The notes: generated by a model not told the origin, from the letters alone. A DNA stretch of 7,633 bases from Candidatus Poribacteria bacterium (GCA_011334435.1 DTPJ01000477.1:1-7633); one strand, 5' to 3'. Positions 1 through 6,974 are shown, numbered from the stretch's first letter. Numbers and translations: made by a program.

Positions 1-546
1 CTTGCCGAGGTGATAAAACACGGAGTAATAATGGATAAAGAGTTATTCTATTATGTAGAAGATAACCTTGAAGAGATATTGTGTGTTGATCCGCAAAGCG
101 TTGAGCAGATCGTAGCAAGATCATGCAAAGATAAGGCAACAATCGTTGAACAAGATGAAAAAGAGCAGAATCTCAGAGCCATATTGAATTATGGACATAC
201 TGTTGGACATGGTATTGAATCTGCCACAAATTATAATGTTTATAGACATGGCGAAGCAGTTTCAATTGGTATGGCAGTAGCAGGAAGAATTGCAGTGAAT
301 ATGGGCATATTAAAACAAGATATTGCTGATAGACAAAATCGCCTTTTGGAAAAATGCGGATTACCAGTTACATTTCCAGATATAGATATTGACGCTGTTA
401 TGAACGCCATTCAACTTGACAAAAAGATAAACGATAGCGGAAGACCGAGATTTGTTCTCGCAAAGGATATTGGGGAAGCGATTATCGTTGAAAATGTATC
501 AGATGAGCAAATTCGTCGGGCTATTATGGAGATGAAAAAGACATGA
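1..546 (+). CDS. aroB: 3-dehydroquinate synthase, C-terminal half (5' end outside window)
   Basis: Cytoplasmic, NAD- and metal-dependent enzyme of the shikimate pathway that cyclises DAHP to 3-dehydroquinate. The frame is open from base 1, which reads LAEVIKHGVI, so the gene begins upstream; the GTG at 10 is internal. The visible 181 residues are about half of the usual roughly 360. Family landmarks are clear: the AEVIK motif with the metal-ligand Glu (residue 3 of the fragment), LNYGHTVGHGIE (residues 62-73) with His66 and His70, and RHGEAVSIGM with His83, the third metal ligand. The end carries the usual DKK (140-142) and a RFVLAKDIGEA segment. The stop overlaps the aroQ start by 4 bp (ATGA), indicating translational coupling with the enzyme that uses its product. 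No frameshift or missing key residue is seen. Confidence 0.96.
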   Translation, partial: LAEVIKHGVIMDKELFYYVEDNLEEILCVDPQSVEQIVARSCKDKATIVEQDEKEQNLRAILNYGHTVGHGIESATNYNVYRHGEAVSIGMAVAGRIAVNMGILKQDIADRQNRLLEKCGLPVTFPDIDIDAVMNAIQLDKKINDSGRPRFVLAKDIGEAIIVENVSDEQIRRAIMEMKKT

Positions 547-1001
547 GTGTTAAAATACTGGTAATCCATGGACCAAATCTGAACCTTTTAGGAAAGCGTG
601 AACCAAGCGTCTATGGATTACAAACTCTATCGGAAATAAACAGTGAACTTGAAACATTGGCACAAAAATTAGATGTTGAGCTAAAAATTATCCAATCTAA
701 TTCCGAAGGCGGTATTGTTTCGTTTATACACGATAACGCAGATTGGGCTGATGGATTGATAATTAACCCTGCTGCTTATACACATACCAGTGTAGCTATA
801 AGAGACGCAATTTCAGCGGTAGGTCTGCCCGCAGTTGAAGTTCACATCTCAAATGTGTTCAAACGAGAGGATTTTAGGCATTTTTCATATATATCCCCTG
901 TCGCAGTTGGTGTAATATGTGGATTTGGTGGAAATGGCTATCTTCTCGCTTTACAGGCAATTGTTAAAGAGGTAAACAAAAGAAAAGGAGGAAATTTTTA
1001 G
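543..1001 (+). CDS. aroQ: 3-dehydroquinate dehydratase, type II
   Basis: Catalyses trans-dehydration of 3-dehydroquinate to 3-dehydroshikimate in the cytoplasm; type II enzymes are small dodecamers. The 152-residue length is typical. Residues 5-25 carry the IHGPNLNLLGKRE signature followed by VYG, with Arg19 and catalytic Tyr24 at the positions usually quoted for this family. IQSNSEGGIV (50-59) is the QSNxEG motif, with Ser where many homologues have His. INPAAYTHTS (74-83) contains the substrate-binding Asn75, and VEVHISN (98-104) carries catalytic His101. FKREDFR and the GFGGNGY stretch close the fold. The ATG overlaps the aroB stop, and a GGAG lies at 528-531 inside aroB. efp starts only 2 bp after the aroQ stop, so aroB, aroQ and efp are very likely co-transcribed. 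Confidence 0.97.
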   Translation: MSVKILVIHGPNLNLLGKREPSVYGLQTLSEINSELETLAQKLDVELKIIQSNSEGGIVSFIHDNADWADGLIINPAAYTHTSVAIRDAISAVGLPAVEVHISNVFKREDFRHFSYISPVAVGVICGFGGNGYLLALQAIVKEVNKRKGGNF

Positions 1002-1003
1002 TT

Positions 1004-1561
1004 ATGATCTCTCCAAACAATTTTCGTTTTGGAACAGTTATTAAACTTGACGGACAGTTATATTCAGTTACAGGATTTACTCATGTGAAACCGGGCAAAG
1101 GTGGAGCTTATGTCAGGACAAAACTTAGAAGATTTTCTGACGGAAACATTATAGAACGCACATTTAGATCAGAAGAGAAATTAGAAGACGTCAGAGTAGA
1201 GACTAAGGATATGCAATATCTTTACAGAGACGGCGATCTGCTATATTTTATGGATAATGAAAGTTTTGAACAAATACCTATGAATGCTGATAATATAGGG
1301 GAATCTATTAATTTTCTTGCCGAAGGTGCTAATATAAAAATGCAATTTTACGATAATAACCCGATCGGCATAGAATTACCGCCTGCGGTAGTGTTAGAGG
1401 TGGAAAGCACAGACCCCGGAGTAAAAGGTGACACGGCAACAGGAGGGTCAAAACCTGCTAAACTAATAACAGGATATGTTTTACAAGTCCCATTATTTAT
1501 AGAAAGTGGAGATATGGTTAAAGTTGATACAAGGACAGGAGAATACTTAGAAAGAGCATAA
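1004..1561 (+). CDS. efp: translation elongation factor P
   Basis: EF-P binds between the P and E sites of stalled ribosomes and promotes peptide bond formation at consecutive prolines. The 185-residue product has the standard three-domain layout: an N-terminal KOW-like domain (about 1-65), a middle OB domain (about 66-128) and a C-terminal OB domain (about 129-185) with the family signature around GYVLQVPLFIESGDMVKVDTRTGEY. The tip loop reads HVKPGKGGAYVRTK, with Lys32 at the position that is modified in many bacteria (Lys34 in E. coli). It is therefore a lysine-type rather than an arginine-type EF-P. No modification enzyme (EpmA/EpmB, YmfI, EarP) is encoded in the window, so the modification state cannot be told. 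A strong AGGAGG at 986-991, inside the end of aroQ, supports this start. Confidence 0.98.
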   Translation: MISPNNFRFGTVIKLDGQLYSVTGFTHVKPGKGGAYVRTKLRRFSDGNIIERTFRSEEKLEDVRVETKDMQYLYRDGDLLYFMDNESFEQIPMNADNIGESINFLAEGANIKMQFYDNNPIGIELPPAVVLEVESTDPGVKGDTATGGSKPAKLITGYVLQVPLFIESGDMVKVDTRTGEYLERA

Positions 1562-1656
1562 ACAGGTTTGAGGTTGAGGATATATCTCTACTTTATCCCT
1601 ATTTTTTAGAAAAAGTCTGAAGTCTTGCAAAATCTGACTTTATAGCTAAATGCTTT

Positions 1657-1661
1657 GGAGG
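1657..1661 (+). promoter_or_regulatory. ribosome binding site that fixes the accB start
   Basis: GGAGG lies 6 bases before the ATG at 1668. The alternative in-frame ATG at 1650 lies upstream of this Shine-Dalgarno sequence and would add six residues not expected in the family (MLWRKN), so 1668 is the better start. Confidence 0.8.
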
Positions 1662-1667
1662 AAAAAT

Positions 1668-2129
1668 ATGCCAGAGAAAAAAGGTCTGGATATGGACATT
1701 TTAAAAGAAATTATAAAGATCATGAAAGAAAATGATCTCAGTGAAATATGTATTGAACAGGGCGGATTAAAAATACAGGTCAAACAGGGATATACTCAGC
1801 CGACACACGCAGTATACAATGTCCCGATCCAGACTATCCCTGAAAAAGCTCATGCAACAGCAGAAACTCAGATCACAGAAGATAGCTCTGTTTTTATTTC
1901 CTCTCCACTTGTTGGGACTTTTTATGAATCGCCGAAACCCGGGGAAGAACCTTTTGTCAAAGTCGGTGACAGTGTGAAAACGGGACAGGTGATCTGCATA
2001 ATAGAAGCGATGAAAATTATGAACGAAATTACAGCAGATATGGACTGCGAGATTCTGGAAATATTAGTCAAAAACGGTCAATCAGTGGAATGTGAACAGC
2101 CATTATTCCGTGTCAGACCAAAAGCGTAA
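1668..2129 (+). CDS. accB: biotin carboxyl carrier protein of acetyl-CoA carboxylase
   Basis: Carries the biotin that is carboxylated by AccC and then delivered to the AccAD carboxyltransferase to make malonyl-CoA. With the start at 1668 the protein has 153 residues, normal for AccB. The N-terminal part (about 8-41: MDILKEIIKIMKENDLSE, then the EQGGLKIQV strand) is the usual AccB N-terminal segment. A Pro/Ala/Thr-bearing linker follows (about 43-72). The biotinyl domain (about 75-150) includes the AccB-specific thumb, SPKPGEEPFVKVGD. The biotinylation motif is EAMKIMNEI, with the acceptor Lys116 encoded at 2013-2015. The gene is separated from efp by about 106 bp without a clear promoter or terminator, and is followed after 60 bp by accC. 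accA and accD are not in the window. Confidence 0.97.
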   Translation: MPEKKGLDMDILKEIIKIMKENDLSEICIEQGGLKIQVKQGYTQPTHAVYNVPIQTIPEKAHATAETQITEDSSVFISSPLVGTFYESPKPGEEPFVKVGDSVKTGQVICIIEAMKIMNEITADMDCEILEILVKNGQSVECEQPLFRVRPKA

Positions 2130-2143
2130 AAGAGCAATCAGTT

Positions 2144-2200
2144 ATGAAGGTATGGTATCCATACCCAATTATGAAAGTGAGTTTCATAAATGCCTTTTAA
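2144..2200 (+). CDS. possible 18-codon leader peptide overlapping the accC start
   Basis: A short frame, MKVWYPYPIMKVSFINAF, begins in the accB-accC gap and stops 10 bases after the accC start begins, in a different frame. A weak AAGAG (2130-2134) lies 9 bases upstream of its ATG. The frame covers both hairpins found in this gap, so translating it would unfold them and bring a terminating ribosome to the accC start. That role is inference only. A short open frame in 60 bp can arise by chance, and the internal MKV repeat simply reflects the DNA direct repeat TTATGAA. Confidence 0.2.
   Translation: MKVWYPYPIMKVSFINAF
2149..2165 (+). repeat. perfect hairpin in the accB-accC gap
   Basis: GGTATGG (2149-2155) and CCATACC (2159-2165) are perfect inverted repeats with a 3-base TAT loop. 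No T-run follows, so it does not look like an intrinsic terminator. It lies inside a wider inverted repeat formed by TTATGAA (2142-2148) and TTCATAA (2183-2189). Confidence 0.6.
2169..2189 (+). promoter_or_regulatory. 21-bp palindrome/hairpin abutting the accC start codon
   Basis: TTATGAAA (2169-2176) and TTTCATAA (2182-2189) form a perfect 8-bp inverted repeat around GTGAG, ending exactly one base before the accC ATG at 2190. The only weak Shine-Dalgarno-like bases for accC (AGTGAG, 2176-2181) would sit mainly in the loop. The right arm can pair instead with TTATGAA at 2142-2148, giving two mutually exclusive folds. It could be an RNA switch for accC translation or a DNA operator. It does not match the BirA or BioR operators that I know. 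Confidence 0.45.
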
Positions 2201-3539
2201 TAAAATATTAGTGGCAAATCGTGGGGAGATAGCTATTCGTGTTATGCGGGCTTGCAGAGAGATGGGCATCAGGACAGTCGCTGTCTATTCCACTGCGGAT
2301 GCAGATTCAATGCACGTCAAATATGCAGATGAGGCGGTATGTATAGGTCCTAGTGATAAATCTAAAAGCTATCTTAGTCTATCTAATATAATCAGTGCAG
2401 CAGATATTACTAACGCAGAAGCGATACATCCTGGGACGGGGTTTCTCGCAGAAGCTCCGCATTTTGCCGAAGCATGCAGGGACCACGGAATTACATTTAT
2501 AGGTCCTACACCTGAAAATATTGAGATGATGGGAGACAAAGCAAGAGCACGTCAGGTGATGGATAAAGCGGGAATTTCGCCGATCCCTGGAAGTAAAGGC
2601 ATTCTACGTAATGAGAAAGAAGCCATCAAATTAGCACGTAAATTAGGTTATCCTGTTGTGGTGAAATCTGCCGCGGGTGGAGGCGGGATTGGCATCCGAG
2701 AGGCATATAACGATGCAGGATTATTGAATGCCTTTCAACTTGTTCAAAGCGAGGCTAAATCAGCTTTTGGACGCTCCGAAGTATATATAGAAAAGCTCAT
2801 TGAAAGGGCAAAGCATATAGAATTCCAAATTCTTGCTGATAAATATGGCAATGTTGTCTGCCTTGGAGAACGTGATTGTTCCGTTCAACGTAGAAAACAA
2901 AAGCTAATTGAAGAAACCCCATGTCTAATGCTTAATCCTAAAATCAGAGAGGATATTATAAAATCTCTGATCAAAGCGATAAGGAATATTAAATACACTA
3001 ACGTAGGAACCGTAGAATTCCTTATGGACCCCGAAGGAAAATCCTATTTTATGGAAATGAATACCAGAATTCAAGTAGAACACACAATAACAGAAGAAGT
3101 AACAGGTCTTGACTTGTTGAAGGAACAGATAAGGCTTTCTGCTGGCGAAAGACTTACGCTTCGTCAGAATGATATTCAACTCAACGGACATGCGATTGAA
3201 TGCAGAATCAACGCAGAAGACCCCGACAAAAAATTTATGCCATCTCCTGGCATGATTGATGATTTTCATGCCCCTGGCGGTATCGGCGTTCGTTTGGATA
3301 CGCATATCTATCGCGGATATAAAATTCCGCCATTCTACGATAGCTTAATAGCAAAGCTGATCACTCATGGAAAAAACAGAGATGAGGCAATATCAAGGAT
3401 GAAGCGAGCGTTAGATGAGATAATCATATCTGGTATAAAAACTACAATACCTTTCCATAAAAAAATATTAGAAGACGAAAGATTTCTCCGAGGTGAAGTT
3501 TATGTGAACTTTTTGAACTCGTTCAGTATGTCGGAGTAA
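2190..3539 (+). CDS. accC: biotin carboxylase subunit of acetyl-CoA carboxylase
   Basis: ATP-grasp enzyme that carboxylates the biotin of AccB using bicarbonate and ATP. The 449 residues match the family length. The N-terminal KILVANRGEIAIRV, the ATP lysines Lys117 and Lys159, the glycine-rich loop GGGGIGIR (163-170), His209, CSVQRRKQKLIEE with Lys238, Glu276, the MEMNTRIQVEH segment with Glu289, Asn291, Arg293, Gln295 and Glu297, and ECRINAEDP with Arg339 are all present. An in-frame TAA at 2187-2189 makes the ATG at 2190 the first possible start. Differences from the common consensus are HPGTGF instead of HPGYGF (Thr83), Ile167 in place of the usual Arg of the glycine loop, and EHTITE instead of EHPVTE (Thr299). 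The short C-terminal end shows it is a stand-alone AccC, not a fused acyl-CoA or pyruvate carboxylase. Confidence 0.97.
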   Translation: MPFNKILVANRGEIAIRVMRACREMGIRTVAVYSTADADSMHVKYADEAVCIGPSDKSKSYLSLSNIISAADITNAEAIHPGTGFLAEAPHFAEACRDHGITFIGPTPENIEMMGDKARARQVMDKAGISPIPGSKGILRNEKEAIKLARKLGYPVVVKSAAGGGGIGIREAYNDAGLLNAFQLVQSEAKSAFGRSEVYIEKLIERAKHIEFQILADKYGNVVCLGERDCSVQRRKQKLIEETPCLMLNPKIREDIIKSLIKAIRNIKYTNVGTVEFLMDPEGKSYFMEMNTRIQVEHTITEEVTGLDLLKEQIRLSAGERLTLRQNDIQLNGHAIECRINAEDPDKKFMPSPGMIDDFHAPGGIGVRLDTHIYRGYKIPPFYDSLIAKLITHGKNRDEAISRMKRALDEIIISGIKTTIPFHKKILEDERFLRGEVYVNFLNSFSMSE

Positions 3540-3542
3540 ATA

Positions 3543-4322
3543 ATGTTGCTTAATATTTGCTCATCTCTCTCTTTTTCGGCACTTCCTAATCAGAAACCGC
3601 TTAAAATTGACGTTGCTTTTACTCCAGAGACAATAGATCCGCTAAATATATACGATAAATCAGTCCTCATTGTTGACATCCTTAGGGCAACAAGCACAAT
3701 TGTTACAGCGATAGAAAACGGGGCATCATACCTTATCCCAGTAAACACTCCTGAAGAAGCGTTCAAATTATATGAGCAACTTAATAAAAATGCAATTTTA
3801 GGCGGAGAAATAGAGGGAAAGCGTATCAAGGGATTTCATCTCGGAAATTCTATCTCTGAATATACATCTTCTATTGTAAAAGGCAAAGCAATAATAATGA
3901 GGACAACCAATGGCACTCGCGCTATTAATGCTTGTAAATCAGCCAAAAATCTTGTTATAGGTTGCTTTCTCAATAAGACTGCGTGTTGTCGTTACATAAT
4001 AGAATTGGGTTGTGATATACTTATCGTTTGTTCTGGAAAAGAAGGGAGTTTCGGCATTGAAGATGCAGTATTCGCTGGCGCGTGTGTAAACGTTTTTGGG
4101 CAATTAATGTCAAATATAGAGAAAACAGATTCCGCCTTAGCTTGTGAAATGATGTATCAGCAATCTAAATCAGACATATTAGGACTATTACGCAAGTCTG
4201 AACATGGCAAATATCTTATAAATATATCTCTGGAAGATGATCTTATCTTATGTGCAAAAGAAGATATATCAACGGTTGTCCCAATATATTTTGAAGGGAA
4301 AATCATAAACAGTGATCAGTAA
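3543..4322 (+). CDS. comB: 2-phosphosulfolactate phosphatase family protein (ComB-like)
   Basis: ComB removes phosphate from 2-phosphosulfolactate to give sulfolactate, a Mg-dependent step in coenzyme M synthesis in methanogens; bacterial homologues are common and often of unproven role. Visible family blocks are VLIVDILRATSTIVTAIENG (41-60), GGEIEGKRIKGFHLGNS (87-103), TTNGTRAI (121-128), CSGKEGSFGIEDAVFAGACV (163-182) and a C-terminal SEHGKYLINISLEDD (219-233) ending in VPIYFEGKI. The 259-residue length is normal, with about 20 extra N-terminal residues before LKIDVAF. No later in-frame ATG would keep the domain intact. GGAG at 3533-3536, overlapping the accC stop, lies 6 bases before the ATG, so translation is probably coupled to accC. 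The protein has 10 cysteines. The last three codons and the stop come from the heptamer repeat beginning at 4311. The family assignment is firm; the substrate in this organism is not known. Confidence 0.88.
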   Translation: MLLNICSSLSFSALPNQKPLKIDVAFTPETIDPLNIYDKSVLIVDILRATSTIVTAIENGASYLIPVNTPEEAFKLYEQLNKNAILGGEIEGKRIKGFHLGNSISEYTSSIVKGKAIIMRTTNGTRAINACKSAKNLVIGCFLNKTACCRYIIELGCDILIVCSGKEGSFGIEDAVFAGACVNVFGQLMSNIEKTDSALACEMMYQQSKSDILGLLRKSEHGKYLINISLEDDLILCAKEDISTVVPIYFEGKIINSDQ

Positions 4323-4352
4323 TCAGTGATCAGTAATTAGTGATCAGTGAGC
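4311..4352. repeat. tandem heptamer array, six units
   Basis: Six consecutive 7-base units: AGTGATC, AGTAATC, AGTGATC, AGTAATT, AGTGATC, AGTGAGC. They can also be read as three 14-base units. The first four alternate G and A at position 4; the last unit has decayed. The first 12 bases encode Ser-Asp-Gln and the stop of comB; the rest lies before the next gene, whose AGGAAG at 4363-4368 is left clear. The alternating units contain TGATCA and GATC. Short heptamer arrays of this flavour occur in intergenic regions of various bacteria; no function is evident. Confidence 0.85.
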
Positions 4353-4374
4353 GTGGAAGTTTAGGAAGTCAAAA

Positions 4375-6969
4375 ATGAGAAATTTATGCTTTGTAATCGC
4401 TATATTGCTTTCCGTATCCATTATCAGTGTTTTTGCAGATGAAACAGCCTCATCCAATGAAAAGCCAAGCTCTGACAAAAGCTATATAGCAGGAAAAATT
4501 ATATGGCGTGATCATAACCTTAAAGGTGCGACTGTTCAAGTATTTAAAGACCCAAAGATGAAAGAAGTATATACTCAGGGCGTTATTATGGATCCAAATG
4601 GGGATTATGCCCTTGAAATAGAGGACCCGGGCATATATTATATTCTCGCATTTGTAGATGATAACAAAAACGGCAAATTTGACTCTGGCGACGGAATGGG
4701 CATATATGGGGTCAGTGATTGGGCAGACTCAAATCAAAATCCGACCCCAGTAAAAATAGAAGCAGGCAAACAATTAGTTGATATAGATATTGAGATCACT
4801 TCAATAGCAGATGATAAAGGTCAGATAAAACCATTATATTTTGCCGATCATCCTAATATGAAAACAGGCATAACTGGTCGGATTATCCTTCCAGATCATA
4901 AGTTTAAGAATACTACCGTCTTTGTTTATACCGATCCAACATGGAGCAATAGAGTTGCACAGGCAAAAGTTTCGGAGGACGGAGAATATGCGATCAGCCT
5001 TCCCGCTGGAAAATATTATCTATTAGCGGTCATAGATGAAAATCAAAGCGATTTACTTGATGCTGGTGATAAATTCGGTATTTGGGGCATGACAAAATTT
5101 GGAATGTATCCAAAACCGATCATCATTCAAGAGGGAACTGTCCGAACTAATAGAAATATTTTAATAATAGGAAAAATCAATGAAAAAGGAAAACCTGTCC
5201 CATTTCAAAATCCTATAAACGATGATAATGTAAAACAGAGTAATAACTTTATTGTATCTGGGAAAGTGAGTTGGTCTGGACACGATGTTAAAGATGCACT
5301 CGTTCAGGTTTATAGCGATCCAAGCTTAACATCAGCAATAGCAACAACAAAAGCCGATGATAAAGGGAATTTCAAGCTTAATTTGCCCGAAGGCGAATAT
5401 TACATTACCGCAGGAATTGACACTGACAAAGATGGAAAATGGACAAAAGGAGATGGGATCGGGGCTTATGGTTCAGATGATGCGACTAATCTAATGCCAA
5501 AAAAATTTGTCGTCACAAAAGACAAAGAAAACGAGGAAATCAATATTGTAATAACATCTGAATTTGACAGCAACGGACAATTAATACCGACAGAAAAAAT
5601 AGAAGAAAAACAAGAAGAATTGCCAGAGTCAGAGATCACAGGTATTAGCGGAAGGATAATATGGACTGATCATAAATTTACAGATGCAATAATGGTTCTC
5701 GCGAAAGATTCTGCATTTGAGGAAGGCGTTAGAGTTCCATTAAAGCTTGATGATAATGGCTTTTATACTGTTTCAACGGAAGTTGGCGTTTATTACATAA
5801 TGGTCATTGTTGATGAAAATGGAAACGAAAAGACCGATTCTGGCGATGGTGTTGGATTTTATGGGACTGGCTATCATATTGACGGGCATTGGGGAGAACC
5901 TCAATCGGTCACTATTTTTAGCGGACGAATAACCCCTTACATCAATATCAGAATAAGTGCAATGATCGGCGACAATGGAAAGCCCTCTTTAACCCAAGAT
6001 GGCGTAAGAATATCTTATGGAGATCCAAATAGCGTTTTCAATACAGACGAATATACTCAGGAATGGTGGTATTGGTCAAAAGGTCTGGCATTTACTTTTA
6101 CAAAGGCAGATGAAGGCTGGCAATTAGAGGACGTTTATCAATTTGAGCCAAAAGAAATTACAACCATTAGAAATTCAAAAGAGAATAATTCAGGCGTAAT
6201 ATATTACACCTTTGATAATAACATTTGGGCTGTAAATCCAGATGGATCAGATAAAAGGTTAATTACATCGGGAAAAACTGTAACAGGCACATTTGAAGGT
6301 GATAGATTGCTTTTCTTTGATGGTTATAAAGGTCTTGAAATATTTTTGCCATCGGAGCAAACATTGTTAGAATTAGATTGGAATCAAGTCAGCCCTCAAG
6401 CATCGTTATCAAATGACGGTAAATCTGTCGCTTTTGTAAGAGAATCAAACGGAAATAAACAGATAATCATACGAAATATAGAAAGTGGAAACGAAATCAT
6501 TGTGCCGGGATTAAATACAGATATGTCATATCCGTCTTTATCGCCTGATGGAGAGTTGTTGGCATATTCAGCAAGTTCAGCAATCAATTCAGATCAGCAA
6601 AAGGATCAAAACAGGGATATATATTATTATGACATTATCGCTAAACGGACAGAAAAAGTAACAACAAGCCCACAAGATGATTTCAATCCAGCATGGTCTC
6701 CACCGGGGATGCGGAATTTGGTATTCTGTCGTTCAGAAAGCGGATACACGCAATTATGGATAGTCAGCTTTGACGCTTATGGAAAACCTACTGAACGACA
6801 GCTGACGAAATTTGGGGGACGTAATCCCGCTTGGTCACCTGATGGAGAAAAAATAATCTATGAAAACAATGCTCAATTATGGACAATAAATATTGATGGG
6901 TCAGATGAAAAGCCGATTTTAGTTAATGATGAACCGATATTTGGTCTTGATCCATTCTGGACGAGGTGA
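4375..6969 (+). CDS. secreted four-repeat calcium-loop protein with C-terminal TolB/PD40-like beta-propeller
   Basis: An 864-residue exported protein of unknown role. Residues 1-21 are a signal peptide (hydrophobic core FVIAILLSVSIIS, likely cut after VFA); there is no lipobox. Four homologous beta-sandwich repeats lie at about 38-143, 166-267, 293-400 and 421-530. Each opens with a G(K/R)(I/V) strand and a W/P-x-x-H segment, and has a Tyr-Tyr strand leading into a 12-residue EF-hand-like loop: DDNKNGKFDSGD (95-106), DENQSDLLDAGD (221-232), DTDKDGKWTKGD (349-360) and DENGNEKTDSGD (480-491). A G-x-G/W-x-Y/W-G turn follows. Residues 543-593 (GDPNSVFN, then EWWYWSKGLAFTF) form a small separate module faintly like BamE/SmpA-type domains. 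Residues about 606-864 are propeller blades with PD40 motifs (SLSPDGELLAYS, NPAWSPDGEKIIYE). AGGAAG at 4363-4368 sets the start. It is probably an envelope or periplasmic protein; binding partners are unknown. Confidence 0.85.
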   Translation: MRNLCFVIAILLSVSIISVFADETASSNEKPSSDKSYIAGKIIWRDHNLKGATVQVFKDPKMKEVYTQGVIMDPNGDYALEIEDPGIYYILAFVDDNKNGKFDSGDGMGIYGVSDWADSNQNPTPVKIEAGKQLVDIDIEITSIADDKGQIKPLYFADHPNMKTGITGRIILPDHKFKNTTVFVYTDPTWSNRVAQAKVSEDGEYAISLPAGKYYLLAVIDENQSDLLDAGDKFGIWGMTKFGMYPKPIIIQEGTVRTNRNILIIGKINEKGKPVPFQNPINDDNVKQSNNFIVSGKVSWSGHDVKDALVQVYSDPSLTSAIATTKADDKGNFKLNLPEGEYYITAGIDTDKDGKWTKGDGIGAYGSDDATNLMPKKFVVTKDKENEEINIVITSEFDSNGQLIPTEKIEEKQEELPESEITGISGRIIWTDHKFTDAIMVLAKDSAFEEGVRVPLKLDDNGFYTVSTEVGVYYIMVIVDENGNEKTDSGDGVGFYGTGYHIDGHWGEPQSVTIFSGRITPYINIRISAMIGDNGKPSLTQDGVRISYGDPNSVFNTDEYTQEWWYWSKGLAFTFTKADEGWQLEDVYQFEPKEITTIRNSKENNSGVIYYTFDNNIWAVNPDGSDKRLITSGKTVTGTFEGDRLLFFDGYKGLEIFLPSEQTLLELDWNQVSPQASLSNDGKSVAFVRESNGNKQIIIRNIESGNEIIVPGLNTDMSYPSLSPDGELLAYSASSAINSDQQKDQNRDIYYYDIIAKRTEKVTTSPQDDFNPAWSPPGMRNLVFCRSESGYTQLWIVSFDAYGKPTERQLTKFGGRNPAWSPDGEKIIYENNAQLWTINIDGSDEKPILVNDEPIFGLDPFWTR

Positions 6970-6974
6970 AGCGA

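Noticed and set aside
1562..1667. Promoter or terminator between efp and accB, including AAAGTC (1612-1617) paired with GACTTT (1636-1641) and a T-run at 1602-1607
   Set aside because: The stem is short with a 12-18 base loop and no following T-run. The T-run lies before it, not after. TTGAGG at 1574-1579 has no good -10 at proper spacing.
1650..1667. Upstream in-frame ATG as the accB start
   Set aside because: It precedes the GGAGG at 1657-1661 and adds residues not expected in AccB, so 1668 was chosen.
2144..2200. EF-P-dependent proline attenuator in the short leader frame
   Set aside because: The frame has two prolines separated by Tyr and no consecutive prolines, so there is no EF-P stall motif despite the nearby efp gene.
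2925..3305. 126-codon open frame on the minus strand
   Set aside because: It lies wholly inside accC, has no recognisable domain and no ribosome site I can support; it is a shadow of the coding strand.
3590..3829. 79-codon open frame on the minus strand within comB
   Set aside because: Antisense to conserved comB motifs with no independent support.
4311..4352. CRISPR array or transposon end
   Set aside because: Units are only 7 bases, directly abutting and without unique spacers; no terminal inverted repeats or transposase are present.
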